Program-made: the position numbers and the translations under genes
Assembly: GCF_001510665.1 (NCBI RefSeq)
Contig: NZ_LMTI01000005.1
Location: 480,583 to 544,582, forward strand
DNA length: 64,000 nt
Origin: Bacillus sp. FJAT-27445
GTDB lineage: Bacteria; Bacillota; Bacilli; Bacillales; Cytobacillaceae
Direction of reading: 5' to 3'
Part shown: positions 36,347-45,418 of the stretch, in pieces
How the letters are laid out: the number at the start of each line of letters is the position of its first letter
Numbering within the stretch: position 1 is the stretch's first letter
The notes under the pieces: generated by a model
Database searches by the model: none
The model's input: the letters and a program-made list of their open reading frames with translations, nothing else
Told to the model about the DNA's origin: nothing

Positions 36347-36382
36347 GGACGGCCTGCCCATGTTACTTGGGGCAGGCCTGTT
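36347..36382 (+). terminator. Possible terminator after the DUF4230 remnant
   Basis: GGCCTGCCC-ATGTTACTT-GGGGCAGGCC forms a strong stem; only a weak T-run (TGTTATTT) follows. Beyond it, up to 36524, nothing is seen. Confidence 0.5.
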
Positions 36383-36524
36383 ATTTACTGGGGAACCATA
36401 GAGATTTGTCGAATTCTACTTATTGTAGAAATCGCCAATTAATAACCAAATATTCTTACGTCCTTTTTTGCGATTATTTAAAGAGACACTTCAGATAGCA
36501 ATAAGTAGTCTGACTCCTGATGCT

Positions 36525-37034
36525 CTATTGATTTTGCAGCAATCGCACAAGTTCTTCCTTCTCATTTGTTGTCAGGACCTTTTCTGCTAACGGAAATAGC
36601 ACTTTCTCTTCATTGGCAAAATGCTGTGTTAAGGTGGTGAGCGCTTGCACAGCGTATACTGTAATTGTTTGGGCGCCGTCTTCATCTATCGTTAATCCCG
36701 TTCGGTCCGCTTCCGTCAGAAAATCAAATAGATGTTGATCCACTTTCTTGTGTTCCATTTCCAGTGTTTCAATAGTCCTAGTATTCTCCTCGAGGTGGCG
36801 CGCCATCATGGGGAATAACCCTTCTTCCTCTGCTAAGGAATGTGCCTTCAGCTTCTCATTGAAAGCTGTGACCAGCAAGTGTAATTGCATAAACAGTCCA
36901 ATCACCATAGGACCCGACTCGAATTCAATGTCTTCTGTAAGTTCCTCCATTAGAATCATATCTACCCGAAGCGATGCATGCTCGTTCATTAATTGTTGAA
37001 GAGGAACGCAGAATTCAGCGCTTGATGCTTCCAT
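36525..37034 (-). CDS. Hemerythrin-like (HHE) domain protein
   Basis: A 169-residue helical protein, the right size for a single four-helix-bundle HHE domain. Candidate iron ligands are spread in the expected order: H19 in MNEHASLR, H65 region (AHSLAEEEGLFP with E), H-x3-D in MEHKKVDQHLFDF, and QHFANEEKVLFP (H and E) near the C-terminus. Such proteins bind di-iron and oxygen or take part in nitrosative stress repair (RIC type), but no N-terminal ScdA domain is present. AAAGGAGAAA precedes its start. Monocistronic. Confidence 0.85.
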   Translation of the reverse strand: MEASSAEFCVPLQQLMNEHASLRVDMILMEELTEDIEFESGPMVIGLFMQLHLLVTAFNEKLKAHSLAEEEGLFPMMARHLEENTRTIETLEMEHKKVDQHLFDFLTEADRTGLTIDEDGAQTITVYAVQALTTLTQHFANEEKVLFPLAEKVLTTNEKEELVRLLQNQ

Positions 37035-37257
37035 TGTAAAATTTCTCCTTTATCCACAGGACTTTAACCACTATTTTTACTCTTCTTACTATCATACTGC
37101 AAAATTATCAATTACATTGTGATACGCATCATACACGAGGGTTGAATGGGTTCTTATCTCATTTTTGAAAGTCCGCGGCCAATTTGAACTATTTCAACTG
37201 AATTTTAATTACTTCTTAGTGCTGAATATTATTGCATATCATTGTTCAAAATCATGG
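37035..37257. other. Intergenic upstream of the hemerythrin gene
   Basis: Contains the leftward promoter of the hemerythrin gene presumably, though no clear boxes were assigned. Nothing else recognised except a short GC-rich GTCCGCGGCC island at 37170. Confidence 0.35.
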
Positions 37258-37300
37258 AAAGGGAAAGTTCTTATGTTAAGGGACTTTCCCTATCTTTTTT
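37258..37300 (+). terminator. Orphan rho-independent terminator
   Basis: AGGGAAAGT-TCTTATGTTAAGG-GACTTTCCCT followed by ATCTTTTTT is a convincing terminator on the plus strand, but there is no plus-strand gene upstream back to the DUF4230 remnant. It may end an unannotated small RNA. Confidence 0.7.
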
Positions 37301-37490
37301 GAGGAATTTAATTCCGACTTATGAATAGGGAGGAAAAGATAATAGCGCTTAAAAATATTGTTTTTATTTCAACTAAACCATTTGACTGGGTAAAGGAATG
37401 CCCATCCAACCCACATAGAGTGTGCTATAATTGCTAGGTTACTATTTTAATGGACAAAAATTTTTTGTTGTTCGTAAAGCAGGTGGACAT

Positions 37491-40400
37491 ATGGTGAAGA
37501 CACAAAAAACTACATATCGATGTCCGATCACTTTGACCAATAAGGCAAAGGATAAAATGCGAGAGCTTGGGTTGGACGAGCGATCGTTTTTTTTATTGGA
37601 AAAATCCTTTCATATTTATATAGAAAAATATCCTCAATCGGAAGACGGTCTTGTTTCGGCTGCCTTGTTTTTTGACCCTGAGAGAAACGAAAGACTAAAA
37701 GACTTGTCCAGCAAGTTTGTTATTGTCCTGCATTGTTTGGTGAAGCAGGACCGAGTTGTTGCAATTAATGTAACGACGAGACCAATACATATTCCTTTGG
37801 CTTCCAATTGGCGCCGCTCGGTAAGTATAGCGTTTGACTCGAGTGCTCAAAACGGTGCCCCGGTACCGATTGAGTTATTGAAACTGATCCATACCATGCC
37901 GGTTGCCCAGGAAAGTTCGATGTACGTGAAAAAGCGGATTGCGAGCTGGGAAGGCTATTTGAAAATCCAGGAGCAGTCTGCGGATATTCCTGATATCACA
38001 TCCCGCTATTCCGCGCTGATCTTTAATGCTGATTTTACCCGGGTAAAAATAATCGGCTGCCAGATGAGTGAGCAGGAATGGAAGTCACTCAAGGATATGA
38101 GCGTGAAGCTGAAGGGAAGCGGGCTGGATATCGGTAAAGTCCTGAAAGCGAATCGCTCGGCCTCCACGGTTGAGGTAGAATTGCACGCATATATGGAGGA
38201 ACAGGCCCGCAGCCAGCGGCTTGATTCACACCCCAGGGAAGTGGTTTTTAGCAATTTCGCTACCTTGAGCCAGGTGAAAAGGCTGCGGCAAGGGTTTAAG
38301 CAATTGGAAAACGGCTTGGCCGCGAATCCTGAACTGGAACGGCTTTTATTTGAAAACAAACCGCCTGTCAAAGCGGTGAAAAAGCAGGTTGAGCTGCAGT
38401 TTCACAATCGATTGAACGAGTTCCAGAAGGCGGCTGTCACAGGGGCGATGTCTGCCGAAGATTTATACGTTATCCAAGGCCCGCCGGGAACAGGGAAGAC
38501 AACCGTTATTTCGGAAATTTGCCTGCAAAATGCGAAGGCAGGACTGCGGACTCTCGTAGCGTCACAGTCCAACTTGGCGGTCGACAATGCCCTCGGCCGA
38601 TTGCTTGCAAATAAGGATATCCGGATCCTCCGAGTCGGCCGTACGGAAAGTATTGAAGAAGAAGGAAAAAAGTTCATAGAGGAAAATGTAGGCCAGTATT
38701 GGAAAGACCACACACTGCAGGAAGTGTCCAATCAGGTTGAAACACGAAAACAACGAGAATCTGAAATAGAAAATGAATGGGCGGCGAATGAACGGGAACA
38801 AGAACGGCTCCAGCAAGAGCTTGTCCGGGTGGATGCGGAACTTGAAGCCAAAAAGGAAGCGCAACAGAAATATGAGGAATTCCAATCCGCTATCGATCAA
38901 TATAAAAAAGACATCCAGGATGCTGAACAAGAACGGCATCAAGTCCAGGAGCTTTTACGAAAAGTAGAGCAGTCACTTCATATGTTGAATAGCACGATTG
39001 AAAAAGACGAAAAGTTCCTCGCTGGAGCGCCTGGCATTGTTGTGATTCAAGAACAGTTGAAAGCCAACCAGCAAGAAATTGTTCGGCTGCAAAATAGTGT
39101 TGCACTTCAGAAGATTAAAGACGAGATAAATGAAATGAATCAGGCGATCGAGCAAAGTGCTGCAGAATGTGAAAAATGGAAAGAGGCAGTGGGACAGAAG
39201 GATGCCCTGTCAGAACGAATAACCGCAGCCAAAAAAATCGACTCGTTGAAATGGATCATTCTCGAACAAAATTTTACCCGGTCTTTGCAAGTCCAGACAC
39301 TCATCGGAAAGCTCGATTTTCTTCGTGAACGAAAAGACCAGCTCAATAAACTGCAGGACTATGACGCCAGACTACATGCTGCGATAAACTATCTTGAAAA
39401 GCTCTTGGGCAACCAATCCGGGCAGATGAAAAACACGCCCCCCATAGCTGCCAATGCAAATGAAATTGACCAATTTTTAACGCAACTGAGAAGTGAATTG
39501 ATAGGAAATTCAACGATTCATTCTAAAAGACTTTCCACATACCTGGAAGGGCTATACGGCAGGAGACAGTATATCTGGCAAAAAGCGCATCGGGTCAAAT
39601 TGAATGACTCTGATAAACGAATGGCCCAGGAAGCCATCCTCCAATTGAAGCAGGAACTGATTGGCCAGCTTAAGCCTGTCCATGACGATTATAAAATGAT
39701 TTTTCAAAACAACCAGAGGCAGCTGGGTGAGCAGAGCACCAAGCTTGCTTTTTTGCAAATCAAGCAAAAGGAAATGAAGGAGACGGTGGAATTCATCCCT
39801 GATGCGAAGGACTTGCTGCATCAAAAAGAGGCCCAATCGCTTGAACTGCAGAACGAGAAAGACCAGGTTGAGCAAGCAAAGATCAGGTTTGAACTGAAAC
39901 GCCAGAAGCATGAACAAGAGGCTCTTCAGCTAAAGGAAGCAGAGCAGAAACAAACCGGAATCGAAGCCCGTCTGGCAACACTCTCCACTTTGCTTAATGA
40001 AAAAGAAGCTGAACTGATTCCGCTGAAAGAATTGCTTTCTTCTGAACCAGAACGGGAGCACGAAGAGGTATTAAAAAAGCTTGCGAGCAATTCGTTTACA
40101 CGGGAGTCGTTGAAACAGGAAAAGAAGAGGCTTCCGTTGTTCCAGTCAATCCAGGGAATGTGGCGTTCTTTGCTGGAAGAAGCAACTGACCATGACCTGA
40201 ATGAAATCCGAAAACTTTATGTGAAACATGCCAATGTAATCGGAACGACGTGTGTGGCATCGGCCCGAAAAGATTTTATCGAAAGCTACCCGGAATTCGA
40301 TGTTGTCATCATCGATGAAGTATCTAAAGCAACCCCGCCGGAGCTTCTTTTACCGATGCTGAAAGGCAAAAAGATCATTCTTGTCGGCGACCATCATCAG

Positions 40401-41267
40401 CTTCCGCCTTTGCTTGGAAACGATACACTTGAGGAAACACTTCAGGAAATGATGAAAGACAATGAAGACTTTGAGGGGATAGCTGAACTGAAAAAGCTGC
40501 TGCAGGAGTCGCTGTTTGAACGCTTGTTTAAAAACCTGCCGAAAAGCAATAAAACGATGCTTGCGATTCAATATCGGATGCATGAAACCATAATGGAAAC
40601 TATTTCGCCTTTCTATCTGCAAGAAAACGAAGAACTGCAATGCGGCTTGACCGACTCCGATTTGGTCCGGGACCATAAGCTTGAGTCCCCACTCATCCAG
40701 CGCAAAAATCATCTTCTTTGGCTCGATATGCCGAATGAGCCTGGATTTTTTGAAGAAAAAATGCAAGGCGGCAAAAGCCTGTATAATCCAGCCGAGCTGA
40801 AAAGAATCGGGGAACTGTTGCTGGAATTGAATCAAGCAACGGCAGAAGCAAAGCGAGCAGGGAGAATGGGTTTGGAAGAGAAGAAAAGCGTTGGCGTCAT
40901 AAGTTTTTATGGCGAGCAAGTGAAAAGGATCGACCGCCTTCTTCACCAGGAATTGCACTTGCCCCACTTAACGATCCGCACAGGGACAGTCGACAGATTC
41001 CAGGGCATGGAGATGGACGTGATCCTGTTAAGCATGGTGCGCAATCACGATCAGAAGCATGACGATATTGGCTTTGCCAAGGACTACCGCAGGCTGAATG
41101 TCGCATTGTCGCGGGCAAGGGAACTGCTTGTGATGATTGGCAGTACAAAAATGTTTATTGAAAAAACAAAACATGCGGGTGCAAAACAAATGTATAGCCA
41201 CGTTTTGGAATCTGTAAAGAAACATGCTGGGCTGCGAACCGTGGAAGAGGTGAGCTTGCTTGGATAA
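37491..41267 (+). CDS. Large superfamily-1 helicase/AAA ATPase with a long coiled coil
   Basis: ATG 37491 (after CAGGTGG) gives 1258 residues. Residues 1-320 are unrecognised. Walker A GPPGTGKTT lies near 330; about residues 400-900 are a long Glu/Gln/Lys-rich coiled coil inserted in the ATPase; Walker B VVIIDEVSKATP near 940; GDHHQLPPL near 966; then RMHETI, DRFQGMEMDVI and YRRLNVALSRAREL, the last helicase motifs of the Upf1/Dna2-like SF1B group. Similar ATPases with coiled coils occur in DNA repair and in antiphage modules. The next gene overlaps by 8 bases and encodes a probable winged-helix partner. No nuclease domain is visible. Confidence 0.8.
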   Translation: MVKTQKTTYRCPITLTNKAKDKMRELGLDERSFFLLEKSFHIYIEKYPQSEDGLVSAALFFDPERNERLKDLSSKFVIVLHCLVKQDRVVAINVTTRPIHIPLASNWRRSVSIAFDSSAQNGAPVPIELLKLIHTMPVAQESSMYVKKRIASWEGYLKIQEQSADIPDITSRYSALIFNADFTRVKIIGCQMSEQEWKSLKDMSVKLKGSGLDIGKVLKANRSASTVEVELHAYMEEQARSQRLDSHPREVVFSNFATLSQVKRLRQGFKQLENGLAANPELERLLFENKPPVKAVKKQVELQFHNRLNEFQKAAVTGAMSAEDLYVIQGPPGTGKTTVISEICLQNAKAGLRTLVASQSNLAVDNALGRLLANKDIRILRVGRTESIEEEGKKFIEENVGQYWKDHTLQEVSNQVETRKQRESEIENEWAANEREQERLQQELVRVDAELEAKKEAQQKYEEFQSAIDQYKKDIQDAEQERHQVQELLRKVEQSLHMLNSTIEKDEKFLAGAPGIVVIQEQLKANQQEIVRLQNSVALQKIKDEINEMNQAIEQSAAECEKWKEAVGQKDALSERITAAKKIDSLKWIILEQNFTRSLQVQTLIGKLDFLRERKDQLNKLQDYDARLHAAINYLEKLLGNQSGQMKNTPPIAANANEIDQFLTQLRSELIGNSTIHSKRLSTYLEGLYGRRQYIWQKAHRVKLNDSDKRMAQEAILQLKQELIGQLKPVHDDYKMIFQNNQRQLGEQSTKLAFLQIKQKEMKETVEFIPDAKDLLHQKEAQSLELQNEKDQVEQAKIRFELKRQKHEQEALQLKEAEQKQTGIEARLATLSTLLNEKEAELIPLKELLSSEPEREHEEVLKKLASNSFTRESLKQEKKRLPLFQSIQGMWRSLLEEATDHDLNEIRKLYVKHANVIGTTCVASARKDFIESYPEFDVVIIDEVSKATPPELLLPMLKGKKIILVGDHHQLPPLLGNDTLEETLQEMMKDNEDFEGIAELKKLLQESLFERLFKNLPKSNKTMLAIQYRMHETIMETISPFYLQENEELQCGLTDSDLVRDHKLESPLIQRKNHLLWLDMPNEPGFFEEKMQGGKSLYNPAELKRIGELLLELNQATAEAKRAGRMGLEEKKSVGVISFYGEQVKRIDRLLHQELHLPHLTIRTGTVDRFQGMEMDVILLSMVRNHDQKHDDIGFAKDYRRLNVALSRARELLVMIGSTKMFIEKTKHAGAKQMYSHVLESVKKHAGLRTVEEVSLLG

Positions 41268-42051
41268 ATTAGCAAAGCAATTACGTGCGTCTTTACTGGA
41301 AAATCCAGCAGTCGAAATTAAGGATTCGATGATTTGGCAAGTGCCGGTAATCACTTATTCCGTTGCGTTCAGCCGGGTAAAGCGGTCCAGGATGGACATT
41401 CTCATGAAAATGATGCTGCTAACATTCGAACAAACCGAAATCCGCCGGGCAGCCAATTTGTCTGAGCTACTCCTGGTAGAGGAGCTGTTCATTGAAGATT
41501 TATTGAAAAAAATGCAGCTTATTGGCTTGATACGGCTGGAAAAAGGGACTTACATGCTGACACCGAAAGGGCATGGGCAGCTAAAAACCGGAATCATGGA
41601 AGAGGAATTGGAAGAAGAATCGACAAGTCTTTCATACAGCCCGTTCCACGATGAGTTTTGGCCGGAGATGAGCGAGCCTTTACCTGAAACAAACAAAGAC
41701 CTGCCTCTTTTTCGGTATGCGGAGAATCAGAATCCTATAAATGAAGAAAGAATGTTGCAATTTCTCGCCGAGAGGGTGAACGGTGTGGAGGAAGACGGTT
41801 TTCAAACGGTCGTTACCTCTGTAAATAGCTTTGAACAGCAGGAAGTTGAACATATCCCGTGCCTGGAATTTCAACTGTACAATAAAGAACAGGACACATT
41901 TTACGTACGTGTTTGGAATACAAGGCACAGGCGCTGGGATGAAGCGTTAGAAAAACACATAGAAGAGCAGGAACGCTTGAAAAAAATAACAGCTTCGGCA
42001 TACTCCATTAGAGAAACGGGAAAACCTTCAACACGCAGCGATTCTCAGTAA
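41260..42051 (+). CDS. Probable winged-helix partner of the coiled-coil helicase
   Basis: A 263-residue protein from TTG 41260, overlapping the helicase end, with GAAGAGGTG as ribosome site. Residues about 45-115 look like a winged-helix domain (MMLLTFEQTEIRRAANLS, then LIRLEKGTYMLTPKGHGQL as wing). A very acidic linker (EEELEEEST) follows, then an unrecognised C-terminal half containing RVWNTRHRRWDEALE. Overlap argues that the two proteins act together. No family name is assigned; function may be DNA recognition for the helicase (inference). Confidence 0.6.
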   Translation: MDKLAKQLRASLLENPAVEIKDSMIWQVPVITYSVAFSRVKRSRMDILMKMMLLTFEQTEIRRAANLSELLLVEELFIEDLLKKMQLIGLIRLEKGTYMLTPKGHGQLKTGIMEEELEEESTSLSYSPFHDEFWPEMSEPLPETNKDLPLFRYAENQNPINEERMLQFLAERVNGVEEDGFQTVVTSVNSFEQQEVEHIPCLEFQLYNKEQDTFYVRVWNTRHRRWDEALEKHIEEQERLKKITASAYSIRETGKPSTRSDSQ

Positions 42052-42114
42052 TATAGTACAGTATTGTTAAAGGGTATTTATAGGGCAGCCCTATAGGACA
42101 AATGGAGGGGTCTT

Positions 42115-42762
42115 GTGTCTATACTATTTGCTTTGATTTTTATAATCGGTATTTATTGTCTGATACGGGATTTTATAAACCTTAAGAAGGCAATTCGCCT
42201 GGTTGAAAATGCGATTTTCCCTGTGACAGAAGAGCACTTTTCTAATGTCCTTATTGCGGGGGAATGGAAAATCGCATCGAGGCTGTCGAAACGGGCAAAA
42301 TCCTATCACATCGTCAAATGGGGAACAGGAGTGGCCCTCGTTCTTTTGGCAGCCTTGCTGGTAATTGTTATATATACCGATTGGTTAGGTTCGTATCTCT
42401 TCAGTTCTGCCTATTTGTTCTATATGCTCCTAAATGCAGTCAAGCACCCCGGCAATTTTTATATTGTGCCGAATGGAATCATTCTGCAGAGCAAATTCAT
42501 ATCTTATTCGGATATAACGGATTACTCGGTGGAGAGGATTGTCCGTTGGCATAATTTGTACGGATACGATTCCCGGGTAAACAATGGATTTAAAGTCAGT
42601 TTCGATTTTAAGAAAAAGCTTACTCCATTAGATTATGTAGTAATTACTGAGAGAAAGGAGCTTGAGACGGTTATTGAACTGCTTGATGCCCAGGGAATAC
42701 ATTCAAAAAAACAAATCGATGAGCCTCCTATTGCAGCTGGTTTTAAGGGAGATAAAGGATGA
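42115..42762 (+). CDS. Membrane protein with PH-like C-terminal domain
   Basis: A 215-residue protein at GTG 42115 behind GGAGGGG. One N-terminal helix (residues 2-18) and two more near 68-88 and 92-108 precede a soluble half beginning NFYIVPNGIILQSKFISYSD, a pattern like YcxB/PH-domain membrane proteins. It lies 63 bases after the winged-helix gene, perhaps with its own promoter. Function unknown. Confidence 0.65.
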   Translation: MSILFALIFIIGIYCLIRDFINLKKAIRLVENAIFPVTEEHFSNVLIAGEWKIASRLSKRAKSYHIVKWGTGVALVLLAALLVIVIYTDWLGSYLFSSAYLFYMLLNAVKHPGNFYIVPNGIILQSKFISYSDITDYSVERIVRWHNLYGYDSRVNNGFKVSFDFKKKLTPLDYVVITERKELETVIELLDAQGIHSKKQIDEPPIAAGFKGDKG

Positions 42763-42930
42763 GATCTACGTAAGGGATAAGATGTAGCACTAGCCTTTTT
42801 TAAAATTCTAAACAATAACAGCTAGCACTGTAAAAGATGGCGTCCATGAGCTGGGCGCCTTTCGTTGTTTTTGCCGGGCGGATAATGGGAATAAGTATAG
42901 TGAACGATACTGGTAAAGGAGGCGTTAGCT

Positions 42931-43134
42931 TTGAATGATGATAAGAAAAAGCTAGAGGAAGTCCTTACACATTCGCTTGAAGTGGAAGAGGATCTGATGC
43001 GGACATATTTAATCACAGCCGACAATATCCATGACGATGCTGAGCTAAAGAATCGGCTTGAAAATTTCGCGGAAGGCAATGCAAAGCGTACGGACCAGCT
43101 GATAAACGAACTTAAGGAGCTTAAGGGCGAGTAA
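42931..43134 (+). CDS. Small helical acidic protein
   Basis: A 67-residue soluble protein starting at TTG 42931 after a perfect AAAGGAGG. Almost entirely helical and charged (KKLEEVLTHSLEVEEDLM, LINELKELKGE). Heptad-like spacing suggests a coiled coil or helical hairpin similar to small ferritin-like or spore-associated peptides, but no family is recognised. It stands alone. Confidence 0.6.
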   Translation: MNDDKKKLEEVLTHSLEVEEDLMRTYLITADNIHDDAELKNRLENFAEGNAKRTDQLINELKELKGE

Positions 43135-43321
43135 TTTGAAAAAGCTGCTAATTGGTAGACGCAGTTTTCAGGTGACAGACGCCATTAGATTTCACGGAAT
43201 GGTCCCATAACGAAGACAATAGATATAGTAGATAAGTGCCAATAAGCCTCCTCTATTTCTTAGAAGGGGCTTATTTTATTTTAAACCGGCTAGAATAATA
43301 GAGACTTTTTTTCGACACTTA
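43135..43321. other. Intergenic with terminator and dispersed-repeat scrap
   Basis: GGTGACAGACGCCATTAGATTTC at 43171 onward looks like a decayed member of the GTGCCAGGCAC-type dispersed element. AATAAGCC...GGGGCTTATTTTATTTT (43230-43282) is a probable terminator. Confidence 0.5.
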
Positions 43322-43351
43322 TTGACAAACTTATTTGTAAAGCTATATACT
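43322..43351 (+). promoter_or_regulatory. Promoter of the kdg-type operon
   Basis: TTGACA (43322-43327) and TATACT (43346-43351) with 18-base spacing make a good sigma-A promoter. The leader to the regulator start is about 360 bases and holds four operator-like sites. Confidence 0.65.
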
Positions 43352-43398
43352 AAATTTATGAAAGCGATAACATGTTTGAATATTTTTTTAGTTTGTAT

Positions 43399-43670
43399 GT
43401 TAACCGGTTTCTAAACAGATCCTTGATTCAACTAATTTGATCGAGGTATTTTTTTAAACATTTAGTTAACCGGTTTCTAAAAACAGGTCAGTGATGAAAT
43501 ACAACAAAATTGACTTCCAGATTCTAGCTACATAATAGTGAAATTAAGAGATTGTTTGTTTTGTAAATCGGTTTCTAAAACCTGGTTGGCGATGATATGC
43601 TACAAAATTCATTCTTGGTCCTAGATGCCAAAATAGTAAATTTATATTTTTGCTTTGTTAACCGGTTAAC
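43399..43670. promoter_or_regulatory. Array of four LacI-type operators
   Basis: GTTAACCGGTTTCTAA occurs at 43399-43414 and 43465-43480, GTAAATCGGTTTCTAA at 43563-43578 and the fully palindromic GTTAACCGGTTAAC at 43657-43670. The core AACCGGTT is typical of LacI-family operators with a central CG. They lie between the promoter and the regulator gene, so autoregulation by the encoded LacI protein is likely. Confidence 0.75.
43465..43656. repeat. Two diverged tandem repeats of about 95-98 bp in the leader
   Basis: Bases 43465-43562 and 43563-43656 are two versions of one unit. Each starts with the operator, then ACA/CCTGGT..GTGATGA-like sequence, ACAAAATT, TCTAG or CCTAG, AATAGT, and TTTGTTTTGTA or TGCTTTGTTA. 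A local duplication therefore created the middle operators. Confidence 0.65.
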
Positions 43671-43718
43671 TAAATCGGTAAACATCCATTTTAAATGAAA
43701 AGAAGGTGGGTTGATGAT

Positions 43719-44789
43719 ATGAGTCATAAGGCTAAAGGGGAAAAAATTCGGGTGACCATTAATGAGGTTGCTAAAAAAGCAAGCGTTTCCAAAACCACAG
43801 TATCCAGATATTTAAATGGAAAATATGAATACATGTCGGAAGAAACAAAGGAATTGTTAGAAGCTGTCATTGAGGAACTGGGCTATCGCCCTAGTAATCT
43901 TGCAAGAAGCTTGAAAGCGAAGAATTCCGGTGTCATTGGCTGTATTATTGCCGATATTGGGAGCCCGTTTTCCTCAATTGTTTTAAAAGGAATTAGTGAT
44001 TATTGCAATCAATTGGGTTACAAAGTGTTATTCGCAAACATTGGCAATGATCCGGTCAATGAGAAAGAAAGCATTCAATCCTTATTGGATAACAAAGTAG
44101 ATGGCCTAATTATTAACACAACCGGCAAAAATGATGACTATCTTTTATCCCTAAAAAATGAAGGAATCAAAATTGTTTTGGCGGACCGCAGTTTAAGCAG
44201 TCCCAATGTGTTGGATACGGTAGCAACGAATAATTATGACGCCACCTATGACTTGGTTAAATATTTGAACGAGCAGGGTTACAAACGGGTAGCATTTTTC
44301 ACCCAGGATATGTCGGTTATTAGCAGCCGTTACAAGCGCCATGAAGGGTTTAATGACGCGATGGAAAACTATTTTCATCAGGATGGAAATTTGACTACCT
44401 ATGTTATCAATATTGATGATCCCCAAAATACAGATGTTAGTTTAAAGGAGTTTGTAAGCGCTTCGAATGGTGAGCCCGCTGCTATTTTTACGGTTAATGG
44501 CATGACGTTATTAACAGTTCTGCATGGTATGAAGCGGCTAGGTATTGAAATCTCCCCGCAGTTGGGGATATGCGGATTTGATGACTGGGGTTGGGCCTCC
44601 TTGATTCCTCCTGGCATTACTACCCTGACACAGGAATCCTATGAGTGCGGCGTTCAATCTGCAAAGCTATTGATTGAGCGCATTAAAGAGTCAGGAGAAT
44701 TCGAACCACAATATATAGAGTTGCCGGCTAAGCTTGTGAAACGCGGATCTACAAATCCGAAGCTATTAAAGGAGGTTGATCATAAATGA
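43719..44789 (+). CDS. LacI-family transcriptional regulator (KdgR-like)
   Basis: ATG 43719 follows GAAGGTGGG; the longer frame from 43695 has no site. The 356-residue product has an N-terminal LacI helix-turn-helix (TINEVAKKASVSKTTVSRYL, residues 13-32, with hinge helix RPSNLARSLK) and a periplasmic-binding-type effector domain. The similarity in order and neighbourhood to KdgR, repressor of 2-keto-3-deoxygluconate use in Bacillus, is strong: a KDPG aldolase gene follows with a 4-base overlap and a KDG kinase lies in the operon. Four operator copies lie upstream. The inducer is probably KDG or a related acid. Confidence 0.88.
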   Translation: MSHKAKGEKIRVTINEVAKKASVSKTTVSRYLNGKYEYMSEETKELLEAVIEELGYRPSNLARSLKAKNSGVIGCIIADIGSPFSSIVLKGISDYCNQLGYKVLFANIGNDPVNEKESIQSLLDNKVDGLIINTTGKNDDYLLSLKNEGIKIVLADRSLSSPNVLDTVATNNYDATYDLVKYLNEQGYKRVAFFTQDMSVISSRYKRHEGFNDAMENYFHQDGNLTTYVINIDDPQNTDVSLKEFVSASNGEPAAIFTVNGMTLLTVLHGMKRLGIEISPQLGICGFDDWGWASLIPPGITTLTQESYECGVQSAKLLIERIKESGEFEPQYIELPAKLVKRGSTNPKLLKEVDHK

Positions 44790-45406
44790 ATAAACAGGAA
44801 GTAAAGGCGCAGCTGCAAGGAAAAATCATCGCGGTTATTCGCGGGAATGATCTAGAAGAGGCCAAAGAAATCTGTAAAACAATCGTACACTCAGGAATTA
44901 CCACTTTGGAAATTACCTTCAGCCTTCCGAAAGCGGAAGAACTAATCAGTATTTTAAAATCAGAACTTCCGGAAGCCGTCATTGGAGCAGGTACGGTTTT
45001 AACGAAGGAACAAGCAGAATTAGCTGTTTCGCATGGAGCGGATTTTGTCGTTTCTCCTTGTGTTGTAGAAGAAGTGGGTGCCTATTGCAAAGAGCATGAA
45101 ATTTTTTGCTCATTAGGGGCTGCTACCCCAACAGAGGCTTATCAGTCCTATTTGGCTGGAAGCGATGTGGTGAAATTATTCCCAGGTGAGTGTGTATCAA
45201 TGAAGATGATCAAAGGGATTAAAGCACCAATGCCATTTATTGAAATGATGCCGACAGGGGGAGTGGATGATACGAATATTAACGATTGGTTTGAAAGCGG
45301 TGCCTTTGCAGTCGGATTAGGCGGTTATTTAACGAAAGGCATTCATACCGGCAATCTGGACGTATTGAAACAAAGGTGTGAAAAGATTTTACACGCATTA
45401 GAGTAG
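44786..45406 (+). CDS. kdgA: KDPG/KHG aldolase
   Basis: A 206-residue class I aldolase that splits 2-keto-3-deoxy-6-phosphogluconate into pyruvate and glyceraldehyde 3-phosphate. Catalytic residues are in place: R19 in AVIRG, E42 in TLEITF, and the Schiff-base K130 in GSDVVKLFPGE; the phosphate-binding GG occurs near GGVDD. It overlaps the regulator gene by 4 bases. With the KDG kinase downstream it completes the lower Entner-Doudoroff-type branch. The symbol follows the Bacillus KDG cluster; the enzyme is also known as Eda. Confidence 0.9.
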   Translation: MNKQEVKAQLQGKIIAVIRGNDLEEAKEICKTIVHSGITTLEITFSLPKAEELISILKSELPEAVIGAGTVLTKEQAELAVSHGADFVVSPCVVEEVGAYCKEHEIFCSLGAATPTEAYQSYLAGSDVVKLFPGECVSMKMIKGIKAPMPFIEMMPTGGVDDTNINDWFESGAFAVGLGGYLTKGIHTGNLDVLKQRCEKILHALE

Positions 45407-45418
45407 GAGTGAAGAAAC

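Noticed and set aside
40350-40967. A 205-codon minus-strand frame inside the helicase gene
   Set aside because: It is opposite conserved helicase motifs (QGMEM and related blocks lie nearby) and has low-complexity Leu/Phe/Gln composition typical of an antisense shadow.
43399-43670. A CRISPR-like reading of the repeated GTTAACCGGTTTCTAA sites
   Set aside because: Only four diverged short sites at uneven spacings, with the intervals themselves being homologous repeats, and no cas genes; LacI-type operators explain them.
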